From positions 186,001 to 250,000 of the forward strand of contig CAVZRO010000003.1 in NCBI GenBank assembly GCA_963777625.1: a DNA stretch of 64,000 bases, written 5' to 3'. Positions 27,304 to 35,854 of the stretch are shown one piece after another. A model generated the notes under the pieces. That model did no database searches. It was not told the origin of the DNA and was given only the letters and a program-made list of their open reading frames with translations. The position numbers and the translations under genes are program-made. Numbering within the stretch: the stretch's first letter is position 1; the number at the start of each line of letters is the position of its first letter. This stretch comes from DATDIC01 sp963777625. GTDB lineage: Bacteria > Pseudomonadota > Alphaproteobacteria > Acetobacterales > Acetobacteraceae.

Positions 27304-27437
27304 GGATTTGCGCTCGGCGATCAATCCGGAGCGGGCCGATCGCGTTCTTCGTGCCTCACGGTTGAACCGCCGCGTGCTTTTCCCCGGCCCCCGTCGGGTT
27401 ATCATCCAGCGAACGCCCCCGGGAGGAAATGCCGTCA

Positions 27438-29039
27438 ATGCCAACCGACCCCGAATTCGACTTCATCATCGTCGGTGCCGGCTCAGCCGGCTGCGTGCTC
27501 GCCAACCGGCTCTCGGCCGACCCGCGGAACCGCGTCCTGCTGCTGGAGGCCGGCGGCAACGACACCAACATGTGGATCCACATCCCGGCCGGCTTCTTCC
27601 GCAACATCTACCACCCGAAAATCACCTGGCAGTGGCAGACCGAGCCGGTGCCCCAGCTTCATGATCGCAGCGTCCCCTGGCCGCGCGGAAAGGTGCTGGG
27701 CGGGTCCAGCTCGATCAACGGTCTGATCTACATCCGCGGCCAGAAGCAGGATTTCGACCTGTGGCGCCAGCTCGGCTGCACCGGCTGGTCCTATGACGAC
27801 GTGCTGCCCTATTTCATCAAGGCCGAGGACCAGGAACGCGGCGCCAACGAGTACCACGGCAAGGGTGGCCCGCTGGCCGTGTCCGACCTGCGCTCGAAGC
27901 ACGAGCTGAACGACGCGTTCGTCGCCGGCTCGCAGGAGGCGGGGTATCCGTACAATCCGGATTTCAACGGCGCCGAGCAGGAAGGCGTCGGGCCGTTGCA
28001 GATCACGGTGCGCGGCATGCGCCGCTGCAGCGCCGCGCGCGGCTATCTGCGTCCCGTCATGCGCCGGCCCAACCTGAAGGTGGAAACCCACGCCCTGGCG
28101 CATCGCGTGATGTTCGAGGGCAAGCGCGCGGTCGGGGTGGAGTTTTCCCAGCATGGCGGCATTCGCCGTATGCGCGCGGGCCGCGAGGTGATCCTGTCCG
28201 GCGGCTCGATCAACTCGCCGCAGCTTCTCCAGTTATCGGGCGTCGGTCCCGGTGAGCTGCTGCAATCGCACGGCATCGAGGTGGTGCATGAACTTCCGGG
28301 CGTGGGCGAGAACCTGCAGGATCATATCGGCGGCAAAATCATGTACAAGGCGCGCAACCGCAATACCTACAACGAGATCTCCCGGGCCTGGCACCTGAAG
28401 GCGCAGGCGGGCATCCAGTATCTGCTTGCTCGTGGCGGCCCGCTGATGACCGGCGCCGGGCCGATCGGCCTGTTCGTGAAAACCCGCCCGGAACTCGAAT
28501 CTCCCGACATCCAGTACCAGTTCCTGGCCGGCAGTTTCGACAAGGCCGGCGAACCGATGCACGCTTGGCCCGGCTGCATGGCCGTCACCATCCCCTGTCG
28601 GCCGGAAAGTCGCGGCTGGCTTCGTATCCGCTCGGCGAATCCGATGGACCCGCCGGCGATGCAGCCCAACTACCTCGCGACCCAGGGCGACCGCGATACG
28701 ATCGCCGCCGGCATGCGCGTGCTGCGCCGGGTGTTCCAGACCAAGGCGATGCAGAAACTGGTTACCGAGGAGTTCATGCCCGGCCCTGACGTGCAGACCG
28801 ACGAGCAATGGGTGGATCATGTCCGCGACACCGGCGGCACCACCTATCACCAGACCAGCTCCTGCACGATGGGGACGCACCCGAAGACCGTGGTCGATCC
28901 GACCCTGAAGGTACATGGGGTGGAGAGGCTGCGCGTGATCGATGCCTCGGTGATGCCGACGGTGATCTCCGGCAATACCAATGCGGCAACGATCATGATC
29001 GCCGAGAAGGGCGCCGAAATGATCCTGCGGGAGGCATGA
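27438..29039 (+). CDS. GMC-family FAD oxidoreductase (choline dehydrogenase-like)
   Basis: Flavoprotein alcohol dehydrogenase or oxidase, 533 residues; the substrate is unknown. The start is taken at 27438 (MPTDPEFDFIIVGAGSAGCVLAN), which is 11 bases after GGGAGG; an ATG three codons upstream leaves only two bases to the same site. FAD motifs: IIVGAGSAGCVLANRL, RVLLLEAGG, and PRGKVLGGSSSINGLIYIRG (GMC signature 1). Signature 2 is SGGSINSPQLLQLSGVGP. The catalytic His is in TTYHQTSSCTMG, with the partner Asn in SGNTNAATIMIAEKG. It is followed on the same strand by an RraA-like gene and an acyl-CoA synthetase. Confidence 0.94.
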   Translation: MPTDPEFDFIIVGAGSAGCVLANRLSADPRNRVLLLEAGGNDTNMWIHIPAGFFRNIYHPKITWQWQTEPVPQLHDRSVPWPRGKVLGGSSSINGLIYIRGQKQDFDLWRQLGCTGWSYDDVLPYFIKAEDQERGANEYHGKGGPLAVSDLRSKHELNDAFVAGSQEAGYPYNPDFNGAEQEGVGPLQITVRGMRRCSAARGYLRPVMRRPNLKVETHALAHRVMFEGKRAVGVEFSQHGGIRRMRAGREVILSGGSINSPQLLQLSGVGPGELLQSHGIEVVHELPGVGENLQDHIGGKIMYKARNRNTYNEISRAWHLKAQAGIQYLLARGGPLMTGAGPIGLFVKTRPELESPDIQYQFLAGSFDKAGEPMHAWPGCMAVTIPCRPESRGWLRIRSANPMDPPAMQPNYLATQGDRDTIAAGMRVLRRVFQTKAMQKLVTEEFMPGPDVQTDEQWVDHVRDTGGTTYHQTSSCTMGTHPKTVVDPTLKVHGVERLRVIDASVMPTVISGNTNAATIMIAEKGAEMILREA

Positions 29040-29160
29040 AGGCTGCCCCCGGCCCTGGTCGGCGGTGCCCGCGCCGATGCGGTTGCGTGAGATCACGCGG
29101 CCCCTGGTCCGGTACTGCCCGTCGTGGCATGCAAAGGGCCGATCCAGGAGGAAGCGGCCC

Positions 29161-29877
29161 ATGAGCACATCGATCGAGCTTGCCCCGGAAACACTGGAAC
29201 GGCTGCAGCACGTCAGCACTGATACGATCACCGGGCTGCTGATGAAGATCGGCGGCATGCGGACGCGGGCCGTTCGCAACGTGCGCCCGTTGAATCCGGA
29301 GCGTTGCCGGTTCATCGGCCCGGCTTTCACGGTCCGCTATGTCCCCATCCGCGAGGATTTCACCGACCGCGCCAGCCCGGTCAGCCCCGGCAGCCGGCTG
29401 CATGGCAAGCTCGATCAGATCCCCGCCGGCAGCGTGGTGATGCTGGACATGGGCGGCGACGAAACCTCCGGTGCGATCGGTGACGTGATCGCCGCGCGTT
29501 TCGTGGCGCTCGGCGTGGCTGGCGTGGTGGCCGATGGCGGTATGCGCGACGTCAGCGTGATTGCCGGCATGAAGCTGCCGGTCTGGTGCAAGGCCGCGGC
29601 TCCGCCGCCCAGCCCGCGTTCGTTGCTGGCGGTCGGCACGCAGGAAATCATCGGCTGCGGCGGCGTGATGGTGGAACCGAACGATATCGTGGTGGCCGAC
29701 GCCAACGGCGTTGCCGTCATCCCGCGCCATCTTGTCGACGAGGTCGCCAAGCATGGCGTGGAGCATGAGGAAGTCGAGGTCTGGATCAAGGCCCAGATCG
29801 AGCGGGGTGCACCGCTATCGGGCCTCTATCCGCCCACCGATGACGTGATGGCGAAATACCGCGCGACCAGGAAATAG
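29161..29877 (+). CDS. RraA-like protein (4-hydroxy-4-methyl-2-oxoglutarate aldolase type)
   Basis: Metal-dependent aldolase or decarboxylase of the RraA fold, 238 residues. The start at 29161 (MSTSIELAPETLERLQHVST) follows AGGAGGAAG at good spacing. Family marks are DTITGLLMKIGGMRTR, RFIGPAFTVRYVP, GDVIAARFVALGVAGVVADGGMRDV (substrate/metal site with RD pair) and GCGGVMVEPNDIVVADANGVAVIPRHL. In operons with oxidoreductases and CoA ligases such proteins usually work in small-acid catabolism, not in RNase E control. The acyl-CoA synthetase follows after 25 bases. Confidence 0.9.
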   Translation: MSTSIELAPETLERLQHVSTDTITGLLMKIGGMRTRAVRNVRPLNPERCRFIGPAFTVRYVPIREDFTDRASPVSPGSRLHGKLDQIPAGSVVMLDMGGDETSGAIGDVIAARFVALGVAGVVADGGMRDVSVIAGMKLPVWCKAAAPPPSPRSLLAVGTQEIIGCGGVMVEPNDIVVADANGVAVIPRHLVDEVAKHGVEHEEVEVWIKAQIERGAPLSGLYPPTDDVMAKYRATRK

Positions 29878-29902
29878 CTGCGTTGGCGGTGCCCCGCCGG
29901 TC

Positions 29903-32020
29903 ATGACCCATCCACTGGAGAGCTTCTTCTGGCCGCGCACGATCGCAGTGCTCGGCGCCTCGCCCGACCCGCATCGGGTGCGCGGACGGCTGCTGGTGAA
30001 TGTTGCCGGGAACGGTTTCCCCGGCCGGATTCTGCCGATCAACCCAAGCTACACCGAAATCAACGGCCTGCCCTGCTATCCCGACCTGCAAGCCGCCGGC
30101 GGGGCCGAGTTGGTGCTGATGGCGATCCCCGCCGAGCGGGTCGCCGCGGCCACCGAGCAATGCGCCGCGGCCGGGGTCAAGCACCTGGTCATCATCAGCT
30201 CCGGCTTCGCGGAGGAAGGCGGGGCAGCCGGGCAATTGCAGCAGCTTCTCGTTGCCACCGCCCGGCAATCGGGCATGCGGCTGACCGGCCCCAACTGCGA
30301 GGGGTTCTTCAATATCCCCGGTCATGTGGCCGCTACCTTCAGTCCCACTGCCGAGCCCCGCGACCCGGCCGGCGAACCCGTTCCGGTGACAACCCGGCGG
30401 ATCGGGGTGATCGCGCAGAGCGGCGGCATCGGCTTCGCGCTGTTCGCGCGTGGTCGTGCGGCCGGGCTGGCGTTCAGCTACGTGGTTTCTACCGGCAACG
30501 AGGCCGACCTGACAGCGGCCGATTTCCTGGACTACATGGTGCGGGACGCGCGCACCGATGCGGTGATGCTGTTCTGTGAGACGGTGCGGGACGGGCCACG
30601 CTTCGTTGCGGCGCTGGATGCGGCGAGCCGGGTGGGGAAGCCGGTGATCGCCATCAAGATCGGGCGTTCCGATGCGGGGCAGCGGGCCAGCGCTTCCCAC
30701 ACCGCGGCGATCAGCGGCTCCCATGCGGCCTATCGGGCGGTGTTCGAGCGGTATGGCGTGATCGAGGCCGATGATCCCGACGATGCGGTCGCGATCGCCG
30801 GTACGCTGACCACCTGCCCGCTGCCGCGCGGCCGCCGCGTGGGGGTGATTACCGTGTCAGGCGGCGGGGGTGCCTGGATGGCGGACACGCTGTCGGCCCA
30901 CGGTCTGGTGGTGCCGGCCCTTTCGCCGCCCCTGCAACAGGCGCTGCGCGGGCTCATGCCGGCCTACGGCGCGGCGCAGAACCCGGTCGATGTTACCGCC
31001 CAGGGCGCTCAGAGCGGGGCGGCCATGATCGGCGCGGCGGAGCTGCTGCTGGGGTCAGACGAGATCGACATGCTGGTGTTTCTCACCTCGCTCGCCAGCG
31101 AGCACCGCATCATGCTGGATCCGGGAAAGCTGCGGGCGTTGGCGGATCGCTGGGGCAAGCCGGTGACGCTGTGGACGTACACACCGCCCTCGGCGTTCGG
31201 GCGGGCGCGAACGGCCGAGAGCGGGCTGTTCCTGCACGTGGACCTGAGCGGCTGCGGCGTGGCGATGGGGGCGCTGGCGCGGCATGCGGAGATGCGGGCG
31301 CGGGGGGTGCCGGGGCTGGCAGCTTCGGCGCCGGTGGTGGAGTTGCCGGACGATCTGCCGCCGGTGCTGACCGAGTACCGGGCGAAGATAGTGCTGGCGC
31401 AGCTTGGCTTGCCCGTGGCGCCAGCGCGGCTGGCGGGAACGGCTGAGCAGGCGGCCGAGGCCGCCGCCGCGATCGGGTTTCCCGTTGCGCTGAAAATCCA
31501 GTCTCCTGACATTCCGCACAAGACGGAGGCCGGTGGCGTCCGGCTCGGGTTAGGCGATCGCCGTGCGGTTACCGAGGCTTATGAGGCGGTGGTGGCTGCC
31601 GGCCGGCGCTACCGGCCGGAGGCGCGGATCGACGGCGTGCTGGTGGAGCGGATGGCACCTGCCGGGCACGAGCTGGTCGTTGGGATGGTCAACGATGTGA
31701 CGTTCGGGCCGATCGTCATGCTGGGCTGGGGCGGCGTGATGGTGGAGCTGATGGGGGATGTCGTGCACCGGCCGGCTCCGGTCGATCGCGCCGAAGCGAT
31801 CCGCATGATCGAGAGCCTGCGCGCGGCGCCGCTGCTGCGCGGCTTCCGTGGCGGGGCCGGGATGGATGTGGGGCCGTTGGCGGAGCTGGTGGCGCAGCTA
31901 TCGTCGCTGGCGCTGTCGGGGCGGGACAGGATCGCGGAGATCGAGCTCAACCCGGTGATCCTGCACGCGGACGGCTCCGGCCTGACGGTTGCGGACGCGC
32001 TGATCACGCTGATCGGGTGA
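29903..32020 (+). CDS. NDP-forming acyl-CoA synthetase (acetate-CoA ligase family)
   Basis: Converts an organic acid, CoA and ATP to acyl-CoA, ADP and phosphate, or the reverse. It is a fused alpha-beta form of 705 residues. Order: CoA-binding domain (IAVLGASPDPHRVRG, residues 14-28), two ligase domains with IAQSGGIGFALFARG, and the swinging phospho-His segment GQRASASHTAAISGSHAAY near 260. The ATP-grasp beta part begins at about 490 (EYRAKIVLAQLGLPVAPARL, KIQSPDIPHKTEAGGVRLGL, FGPIVMLGWGGVMVELMGD). It may form a catabolic unit with the RraA-like and GMC genes upstream. Confidence 0.93.
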   Translation: MTHPLESFFWPRTIAVLGASPDPHRVRGRLLVNVAGNGFPGRILPINPSYTEINGLPCYPDLQAAGGAELVLMAIPAERVAAATEQCAAAGVKHLVIISSGFAEEGGAAGQLQQLLVATARQSGMRLTGPNCEGFFNIPGHVAATFSPTAEPRDPAGEPVPVTTRRIGVIAQSGGIGFALFARGRAAGLAFSYVVSTGNEADLTAADFLDYMVRDARTDAVMLFCETVRDGPRFVAALDAASRVGKPVIAIKIGRSDAGQRASASHTAAISGSHAAYRAVFERYGVIEADDPDDAVAIAGTLTTCPLPRGRRVGVITVSGGGGAWMADTLSAHGLVVPALSPPLQQALRGLMPAYGAAQNPVDVTAQGAQSGAAMIGAAELLLGSDEIDMLVFLTSLASEHRIMLDPGKLRALADRWGKPVTLWTYTPPSAFGRARTAESGLFLHVDLSGCGVAMGALARHAEMRARGVPGLAASAPVVELPDDLPPVLTEYRAKIVLAQLGLPVAPARLAGTAEQAAEAAAAIGFPVALKIQSPDIPHKTEAGGVRLGLGDRRAVTEAYEAVVAAGRRYRPEARIDGVLVERMAPAGHELVVGMVNDVTFGPIVMLGWGGVMVELMGDVVHRPAPVDRAEAIRMIESLRAAPLLRGFRGGAGMDVGPLAELVAQLSSLALSGRDRIAEIELNPVILHADGSGLTVADALITLIG

Positions 32021-32132
32021 AGCGGTCGCGGAAGTTGCTGACCCGGTATACAACCATGGCGGGGGTTCAAGCTATCCGGCACGTTTGTCGCGCGTTGATA
32101 TGAGGTATACTGGCGGCGGAGGGCGACCGGAC

Positions 32133-32342
32133 ATGGCCGACGACGACATTACAGAGATTCGGGCGCTCTACCGGCGGGCGTTCCGTGACTTCGGGTCCGA
32201 GGCGCTGTGGAACATGCGCCGCGTGGATCAGCCGACCCGCGCCGACGCCCTGGCGATCACCACGGCGCTGCGGATGCATGGCCACATGGATGGACGGCGG
32301 CTGGCCGAGCGGATCGAGCAAATCTGCCGGGTTATCAACTGA
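32133..32342 (+). CDS. Small hypothetical protein upstream of fic
   Basis: A 69-residue protein of unknown function. The start at 32133 (MADDDITEIRALYRRAFRDFG) follows GGCGGAGGG; an in-frame ATG 16 codons earlier is also open. The sequence is charged and mostly helical by eye, with no signal peptide, membrane segment or metal motif. It lies 53 bases before the Fic gene. It does not contain the SxxxE(G/N) antitoxin motif, so it is not a VbhA/FicA-type Fic inhibitor. Any link to Fic is only positional. Confidence 0.6.
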   Translation: MADDDITEIRALYRRAFRDFGSEALWNMRRVDQPTRADALAITTALRMHGHMDGRRLAERIEQICRVIN

Positions 32343-32395
32343 GTTCCAGTCCAGCGTAGGAGCTATGGGATCTAGCCGCAGGACCGGAGGGCCGC

Positions 32396-33190
32396 GTGGA
32401 CCAATTGCTGGCAAGTATTGCGGTGAAAAAGGCGGAGCTGGATCGGCTCCGCGTGCGCTCGCCCGGCGGACTGGCCAATTTCGAGCACACGCAGGACCTG
32501 GAACTCACCTACGCGTCGAACGCCATTGAGGGGAATACGCTTACCGCCGTGGAGACGACGCTGGTCGTCGAGAAGGGCATCACGATCGGCGGCAAGCCGC
32601 TGAAGGATCACCTGGAAGCGGTCGACCACTTCGAGGCGCTGCACTACGTGCGTGAATTGGCTCGACAGGCGGCGCCATTCGCGGAAATGGACGTGCGCAA
32701 CCTGCACCGGCTGGTGATGCTGCGCTCCGGCCCCGAGATTGCCGGTCGGTATGCCGATCAAGGCCGTTACGTGCTGACGACGCAGGGACGGCGTGGTTTC
32801 CCGTCGCCGGCCGAGGTGCCCTCTCTCATGGGGGATTTTACACGCTGGCTGGGCGCCGCCGCAGCGACGCCGGCAACCGCTTTTGCCGCGCATCGTCGGT
32901 TGGTGGACATTCATCCGTTCAACGATGGCAACGGGCGCACCGCGCGTCTGTTGATGAACCTGATTCTCCTGCGCGGTGGCTATCCGCCGGTCGCGGTGGG
33001 GCCGGACGACCGTGCGGCCTACATCGAGGCGTTGCAATCGGCGCAGGCGGGGCGCGGCGCGGAGGCATTCGACCGGCTGTTTTACGAGAGACTGGACGCG
33101 ACGCTGGAGGAATATCTGGGCGCCGCGCGCCAGGCCCTTCCGGCGCCGGCAGTACCGAGGACCAACCCGGGGTCATGCAGGCCGGCGTAG
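32396..33190 (+). CDS. Fic-domain AMP-transferase, class II (self-inhibited)
   Basis: Transfers AMP (or another nucleotide part) from ATP to a target protein Ser, Thr or Tyr. 264 residues from a GTG start (reads MDQLLASIAVKKAELDRL). The N-terminal inhibitory helix has SNAIEGN at residues 41-47, fitting SxxxE(G/N), so the enzyme should be auto-inhibited. The catalytic loop is HPFNDGNGRTAR from residue 173, a complete HPFx(D/E)GNGRxxR. The last residues (NPGSCRPA) run into a palindromic repeat, so the original C-terminus may have been altered. Confidence 0.93.
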   Translation: MDQLLASIAVKKAELDRLRVRSPGGLANFEHTQDLELTYASNAIEGNTLTAVETTLVVEKGITIGGKPLKDHLEAVDHFEALHYVRELARQAAPFAEMDVRNLHRLVMLRSGPEIAGRYADQGRYVLTTQGRRGFPSPAEVPSLMGDFTRWLGAAAATPATAFAAHRRLVDIHPFNDGNGRTARLLMNLILLRGGYPPVAVGPDDRAAYIEALQSAQAGRGAEAFDRLFYERLDATLEEYLGAARQALPAPAVPRTNPGSCRPA

Positions 33191-33201
33191 TGGCTTTCGC
33201 C

Positions 33202-33227
33202 TGGATGGCCGGCCTTCGCCGGCCATG
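33202..33227. repeat. Palindromic repeat, ATGGCCGG family
   Basis: Short perfect palindrome ATGGCCGG-ccttcg-CCGGCCAT just after the fic stop and just before the 5' end of the intron relic. It is related to the repeat at 26655-26702. The intron remnant begins within a few bases of it, so the palindrome may have been the insertion site, since some group II introns target hairpins. Confidence 0.55.
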
Positions 33228-33230
33228 AGT

Positions 33231-33480
33231 GCGCCTGCAAGGATGCTTTGTCTGCACGGTGCAAGTCCGTGCCTGGGTTGGTCGCAGGTCCAGAAATTGA
33301 AGGAAACTGCGTCGCGGTGACGCGGGGTGGAGAGCAACCGGAGGTGAACCGGCGGTCCGTGGAGCCTGCCCCGGCGAAGGCGGGGGATGACGAACCTGTT
33401 TCGGCGGGGTCTTGTGGCGAGCCTGCTCATGTGTGGCGAGGCCTGGAATAACCGTTGGCGCTGAGGCGACTGGCCTCACC
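33231..33480 (+). other. Group II intron RNA, 5' part (relic)
   Basis: The segment opens with GTGCGCC, matching the GUGYG start of bacterial group II introns. It contains GGTGCAAGTCC (33260s), a recurrent domain I sequence. No protein frame of note runs through the first 200 bases, consistent with domain I RNA. The remaining RNA domains cannot be completed: sequence runs directly into the middle of a reverse transcriptase, and no domain V hairpin is found after it. Assignment is by motif and by the coding remnant that follows. Confidence 0.6.
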
Positions 33481-33982
33481 GTCAGGGAAACAGGAACGCC
33501 ACAAGAGTGGGGTGATCAGCCCGATCCTGGCGAATTTGTTCCTGCATTATGCCTTCGACATCTGGATGACGCGGAAGCATCCCGCCATCCGGTTCGAGCG
33601 CTATGCCGACGATGCGATTTGTCATTGCAACAGGCCGAGGCCGCGGCGTTGTGCGTATCGCTCGAAGAGCGGTTCGTTGAATGTAGACTGACACTTCATC
33701 CTGGGAAGACAAAGATTGTCTACTGCAAGGATGATGACCGCCGCGAGATGTACCCCGAGCAGAAGTTCGACTTTCTCGGCTACACATTCCGGCCGAGGCT
33801 GTCGCGGCGGAGGCGGGGTACGTTTGGGGTCTCGTTCAGTCCGGCGGCCAGCGACAAGGCTCTCTAGGCGATCCGCCAGACCGTTCGAAGCTGGACGCTT
33901 CACGAGCGCAGTGACAAAACGCTGGACGATCTGGCTCGGATGTTCAACGCAAGTATCCGAGGTTGGATCAACTACTACGGGT
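33481..33982 (+). pseudogene. Group II intron reverse transcriptase/maturase fragment 1
   Basis: Remnant of an LtrA-type protein lacking the first half of the reverse transcriptase. The reading, spread over two frames, is GTPQ-EGVISPILANLFLHYAFD (RT block 4), then RFERYADDAICH with the YADD active site. It continues AEAAALCVSLEERF, LHPGKTKIVYCKDD, KFDFLGYTFRPRL, a stop codon after SPAASDKAL (33865-33867), then AIRQTVRSW and MFNASIRGWINYYG. Frame changes fall near 33504 and 33630. It cannot encode a working protein. Confidence 0.88.
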
Positions 33983-34256
33983 GCCCTGCATCGCGGCAAG
34001 ATCCATGTCGGGAACTGTCGCCAAGCGGGCCAGGGGTTCGAGTTCCTCGGTTACCGGTTCGAGACGGGGCGGCGCTTCGTGCGCAGGAAGAGCCTCGATC
34101 GGCTTCGTGACACGATCCGGGCGAAGACGGGACGATGCGCGCGGGGATAGCCTCGCGCGCATCGTCGCCGATCTGAACCCGACGCTGCGGGGCTGGTTCG
34201 GCTATTTCAGGCACGCGGACCGCATCGAGTTCGACGGGCTCGGGGGTAATCGCTAA
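33983..34256 (+). pseudogene. Group II intron reverse transcriptase/maturase fragment 2
   Basis: After the first fragment reaches its usual maturase end (RGWINYYG), a second maturase-like stretch begins: GKIHVGNCRQAGQGFEFLGYRFETGRRFVRRKSLDRL, then after a frame change near 34137 RGDSLARIVADLNPTLRGWFGYFRHA. The FEFLGY and RGWFGYF blocks repeat the same protein region already seen as FDFLGY and RGWINYYG in fragment 1. The two pieces therefore come from different intron proteins or from a tandem arrangement. The fragment stops just past the neighbouring ABC gene's stop codon, with a four-base overlap. Confidence 0.85.
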
Positions 34257-35027
34257 CCGACGCGGCCGACTACCTCTTCGGGATCTTCCAGTTCCACGCT
34301 GAGCGCGCGCAGCTCGGCGGTGTGGGGGTGGTGGGTGCGGCCGGCGCGCAGGTCCTCGGAGGTAATCTGCTCCACCATTTCGCCGCCCTGCATCACGCCG
34401 ACGATCGGGCAGAGATGTGCGACGACGGCGAGGTTGTGCGACACCAGGACATAGGTGAGCGAGCGCCGACGCTGCAGATCGGCGAGCAGGTTCAACACTT
34501 CCGCCTGTACCGAAACATCGAGCGCGCTGGTCGGCTCATCCAGCAACAGCACCTCGGGTTCGGCCATCAGCGCGCGCGCGATCGCGACGCGCTGGCGCTG
34601 CCCGCCGGATAGCTGATGCGGATAACGGAAGCGCACGGAGTTCGGACAGCGCCACCTCGGCCAACCCCTGCAGGATGTGGCTCTCCACATCGCCGATCCC
34701 GTGGACCAGCAATGGTTCCGAGAGGGCGCGGTCGACTGTCTGACGCGGATGCAACGATCCGTACGGATCCTGGAACACCATCTGCACACGGCGAAAGAAC
34801 CGCTTGTCGCGTGTCGGGCCGAGTGCCATCCCGTCGACGGACATCCGCCCGGTCCAGTCCGGATTGAGTCCGGATAGTGCCCGCAGCACGGTGGATTTAC
34901 CCGACCCGCTTTCGCCGACGATGCCGAAACTGTCCCCCTGCGGCACCACGAAGGAAACGCCCTTTACCGCTTCGGTCTCGCCGAACCGGACGCGGAGCTG
35001 TTCGACCTCGATCATCGGCGACGTCAT
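34253..35027 (-). pseudogene. Peptide ABC transporter ATP-binding protein, DppF/OppF type, one +1 frameshift
   Basis: Second ATPase of the peptide/nickel-type importer. The start is the ATG ending at 35027 (MTSPMIEVEQLRVRFGETEAVKGV), overlapping the stop of the first ATPase (ATGA). Walker A is GIVGESGSGKSTVLRAL and the Q-loop is MVFQDPYGSLHPRQ. An extra base at about 34646 breaks the frame before NSVRFRYPHQLSGGQRQRVAIARAL. Walker B LLLDEPTSALDVS and the switch His in VLVSHNLAVVAHLC follow. Corrected length is 257 residues, without the long C-terminal oligopeptide domain. It is probably functional in the cell if the extra base is a sequencing error. Confidence 0.85.
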
Positions 35028-35854
35028 GACGTGAGCCATCCCGGATCGCGCGCCAGCGTCGCCAGTTGCCGCCGTGGCTTCATCAACGAGGGCAAACAGT
35101 CCAGCAGCCCGCGCGTGTATGGGTGCCGGGCGCGGGCGAGCTGCGCGGCCGGGAGCCGCTCGAGCACCCGGCCGGCATACATCACCATCACACGGTCGCA
35201 GAAATGCGAAACCAGCGGCAGATCATGGCTGATCAGGATAAGTCCCATGCCACGCCGCGACACGAGGTCGTCGATCAGCCGCAATATCTCCGCCTGCACC
35301 GTCGCGTCGAGCGCACTGGTCGGCTCATCGGCGATCAGCAGTTCCGGATCGGGCGCCAGCATCATCGCGATCATCGCCCGCTGGCCCATGCCGCCGGACA
35401 GCTCGTGCGGATAAAGCTCCGCGACCCGTCCCGGATCGCGGATGCGCACCTGGTGCAGCAGATCGACTGCCGCCTGCGCGGCGATGCGACGTGACCCGCC
35501 TTTGTGGACACGCCACGCCTCGGCGATCTGCTGACCGATCGTCATCACCGGGTTCAGGGAGTATTTCGGGTCTTGCAGGATCAGGCCGGCCCGTTTTCCG
35601 CGCACGCTGCGCATCACCCGCTCCGGCGCACTGAAGATGTCGATCCCGTCGAACATCAGACGGTCCGCCGTGACGTGCGCAGCGGACGGCAGCAGCCGCA
35701 AGATGGCCCGCGCGGTCAGCGATTTGCCGGACCCGCTCTCGCCCACGATGCCCAGCTTTTCCTGCCCCAGCGTCAGCGACACGCCGCGCAACGCATGTTC
35801 CATGCCGCCCGGCGTGGCGAAGCTGATGCGCAGATTGTCCACCTCGACCAGCAT
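35024..35854 (-). CDS. Peptide ABC transporter ATP-binding protein, DppD/OppD type
   Basis: First ATPase of the importer, 276 residues, intact. Walker A GIVGESGSGKSLTARAIL, Q-loop LILQDPKYSLNPVMTIGQQ, ABC signature LSGGMGQRAMIAMMLAPDPELLIADEPTSALD with Walker B, and H-loop LILISHDLPLVSHFCDRVMVMYAG. The C-terminus HPYTRGLLDCLPSL is the usual oligopeptide-transporter end. Its start overlaps the last base of the permease gene and its stop overlaps the next ATPase, so the genes are translationally coupled. Confidence 0.95.
   Translation of the reverse strand: MLVEVDNLRISFATPGGMEHALRGVSLTLGQEKLGIVGESGSGKSLTARAILRLLPSAAHVTADRLMFDGIDIFSAPERVMRSVRGKRAGLILQDPKYSLNPVMTIGQQIAEAWRVHKGGSRRIAAQAAVDLLHQVRIRDPGRVAELYPHELSGGMGQRAMIAMMLAPDPELLIADEPTSALDATVQAEILRLIDDLVSRRGMGLILISHDLPLVSHFCDRVMVMYAGRVLERLPAAQLARARHPYTRGLLDCLPSLMKPRRQLATLARDPGWLTS

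Noticed and set aside
33226..34256. CRISPR-associated or retron reverse transcriptase
   Set aside because: The YADD, FLGY and RGW(I/F)xYY blocks with C-terminal maturase-like segments fit group II introns; no CRISPR repeats or retron msr/msd were seen.
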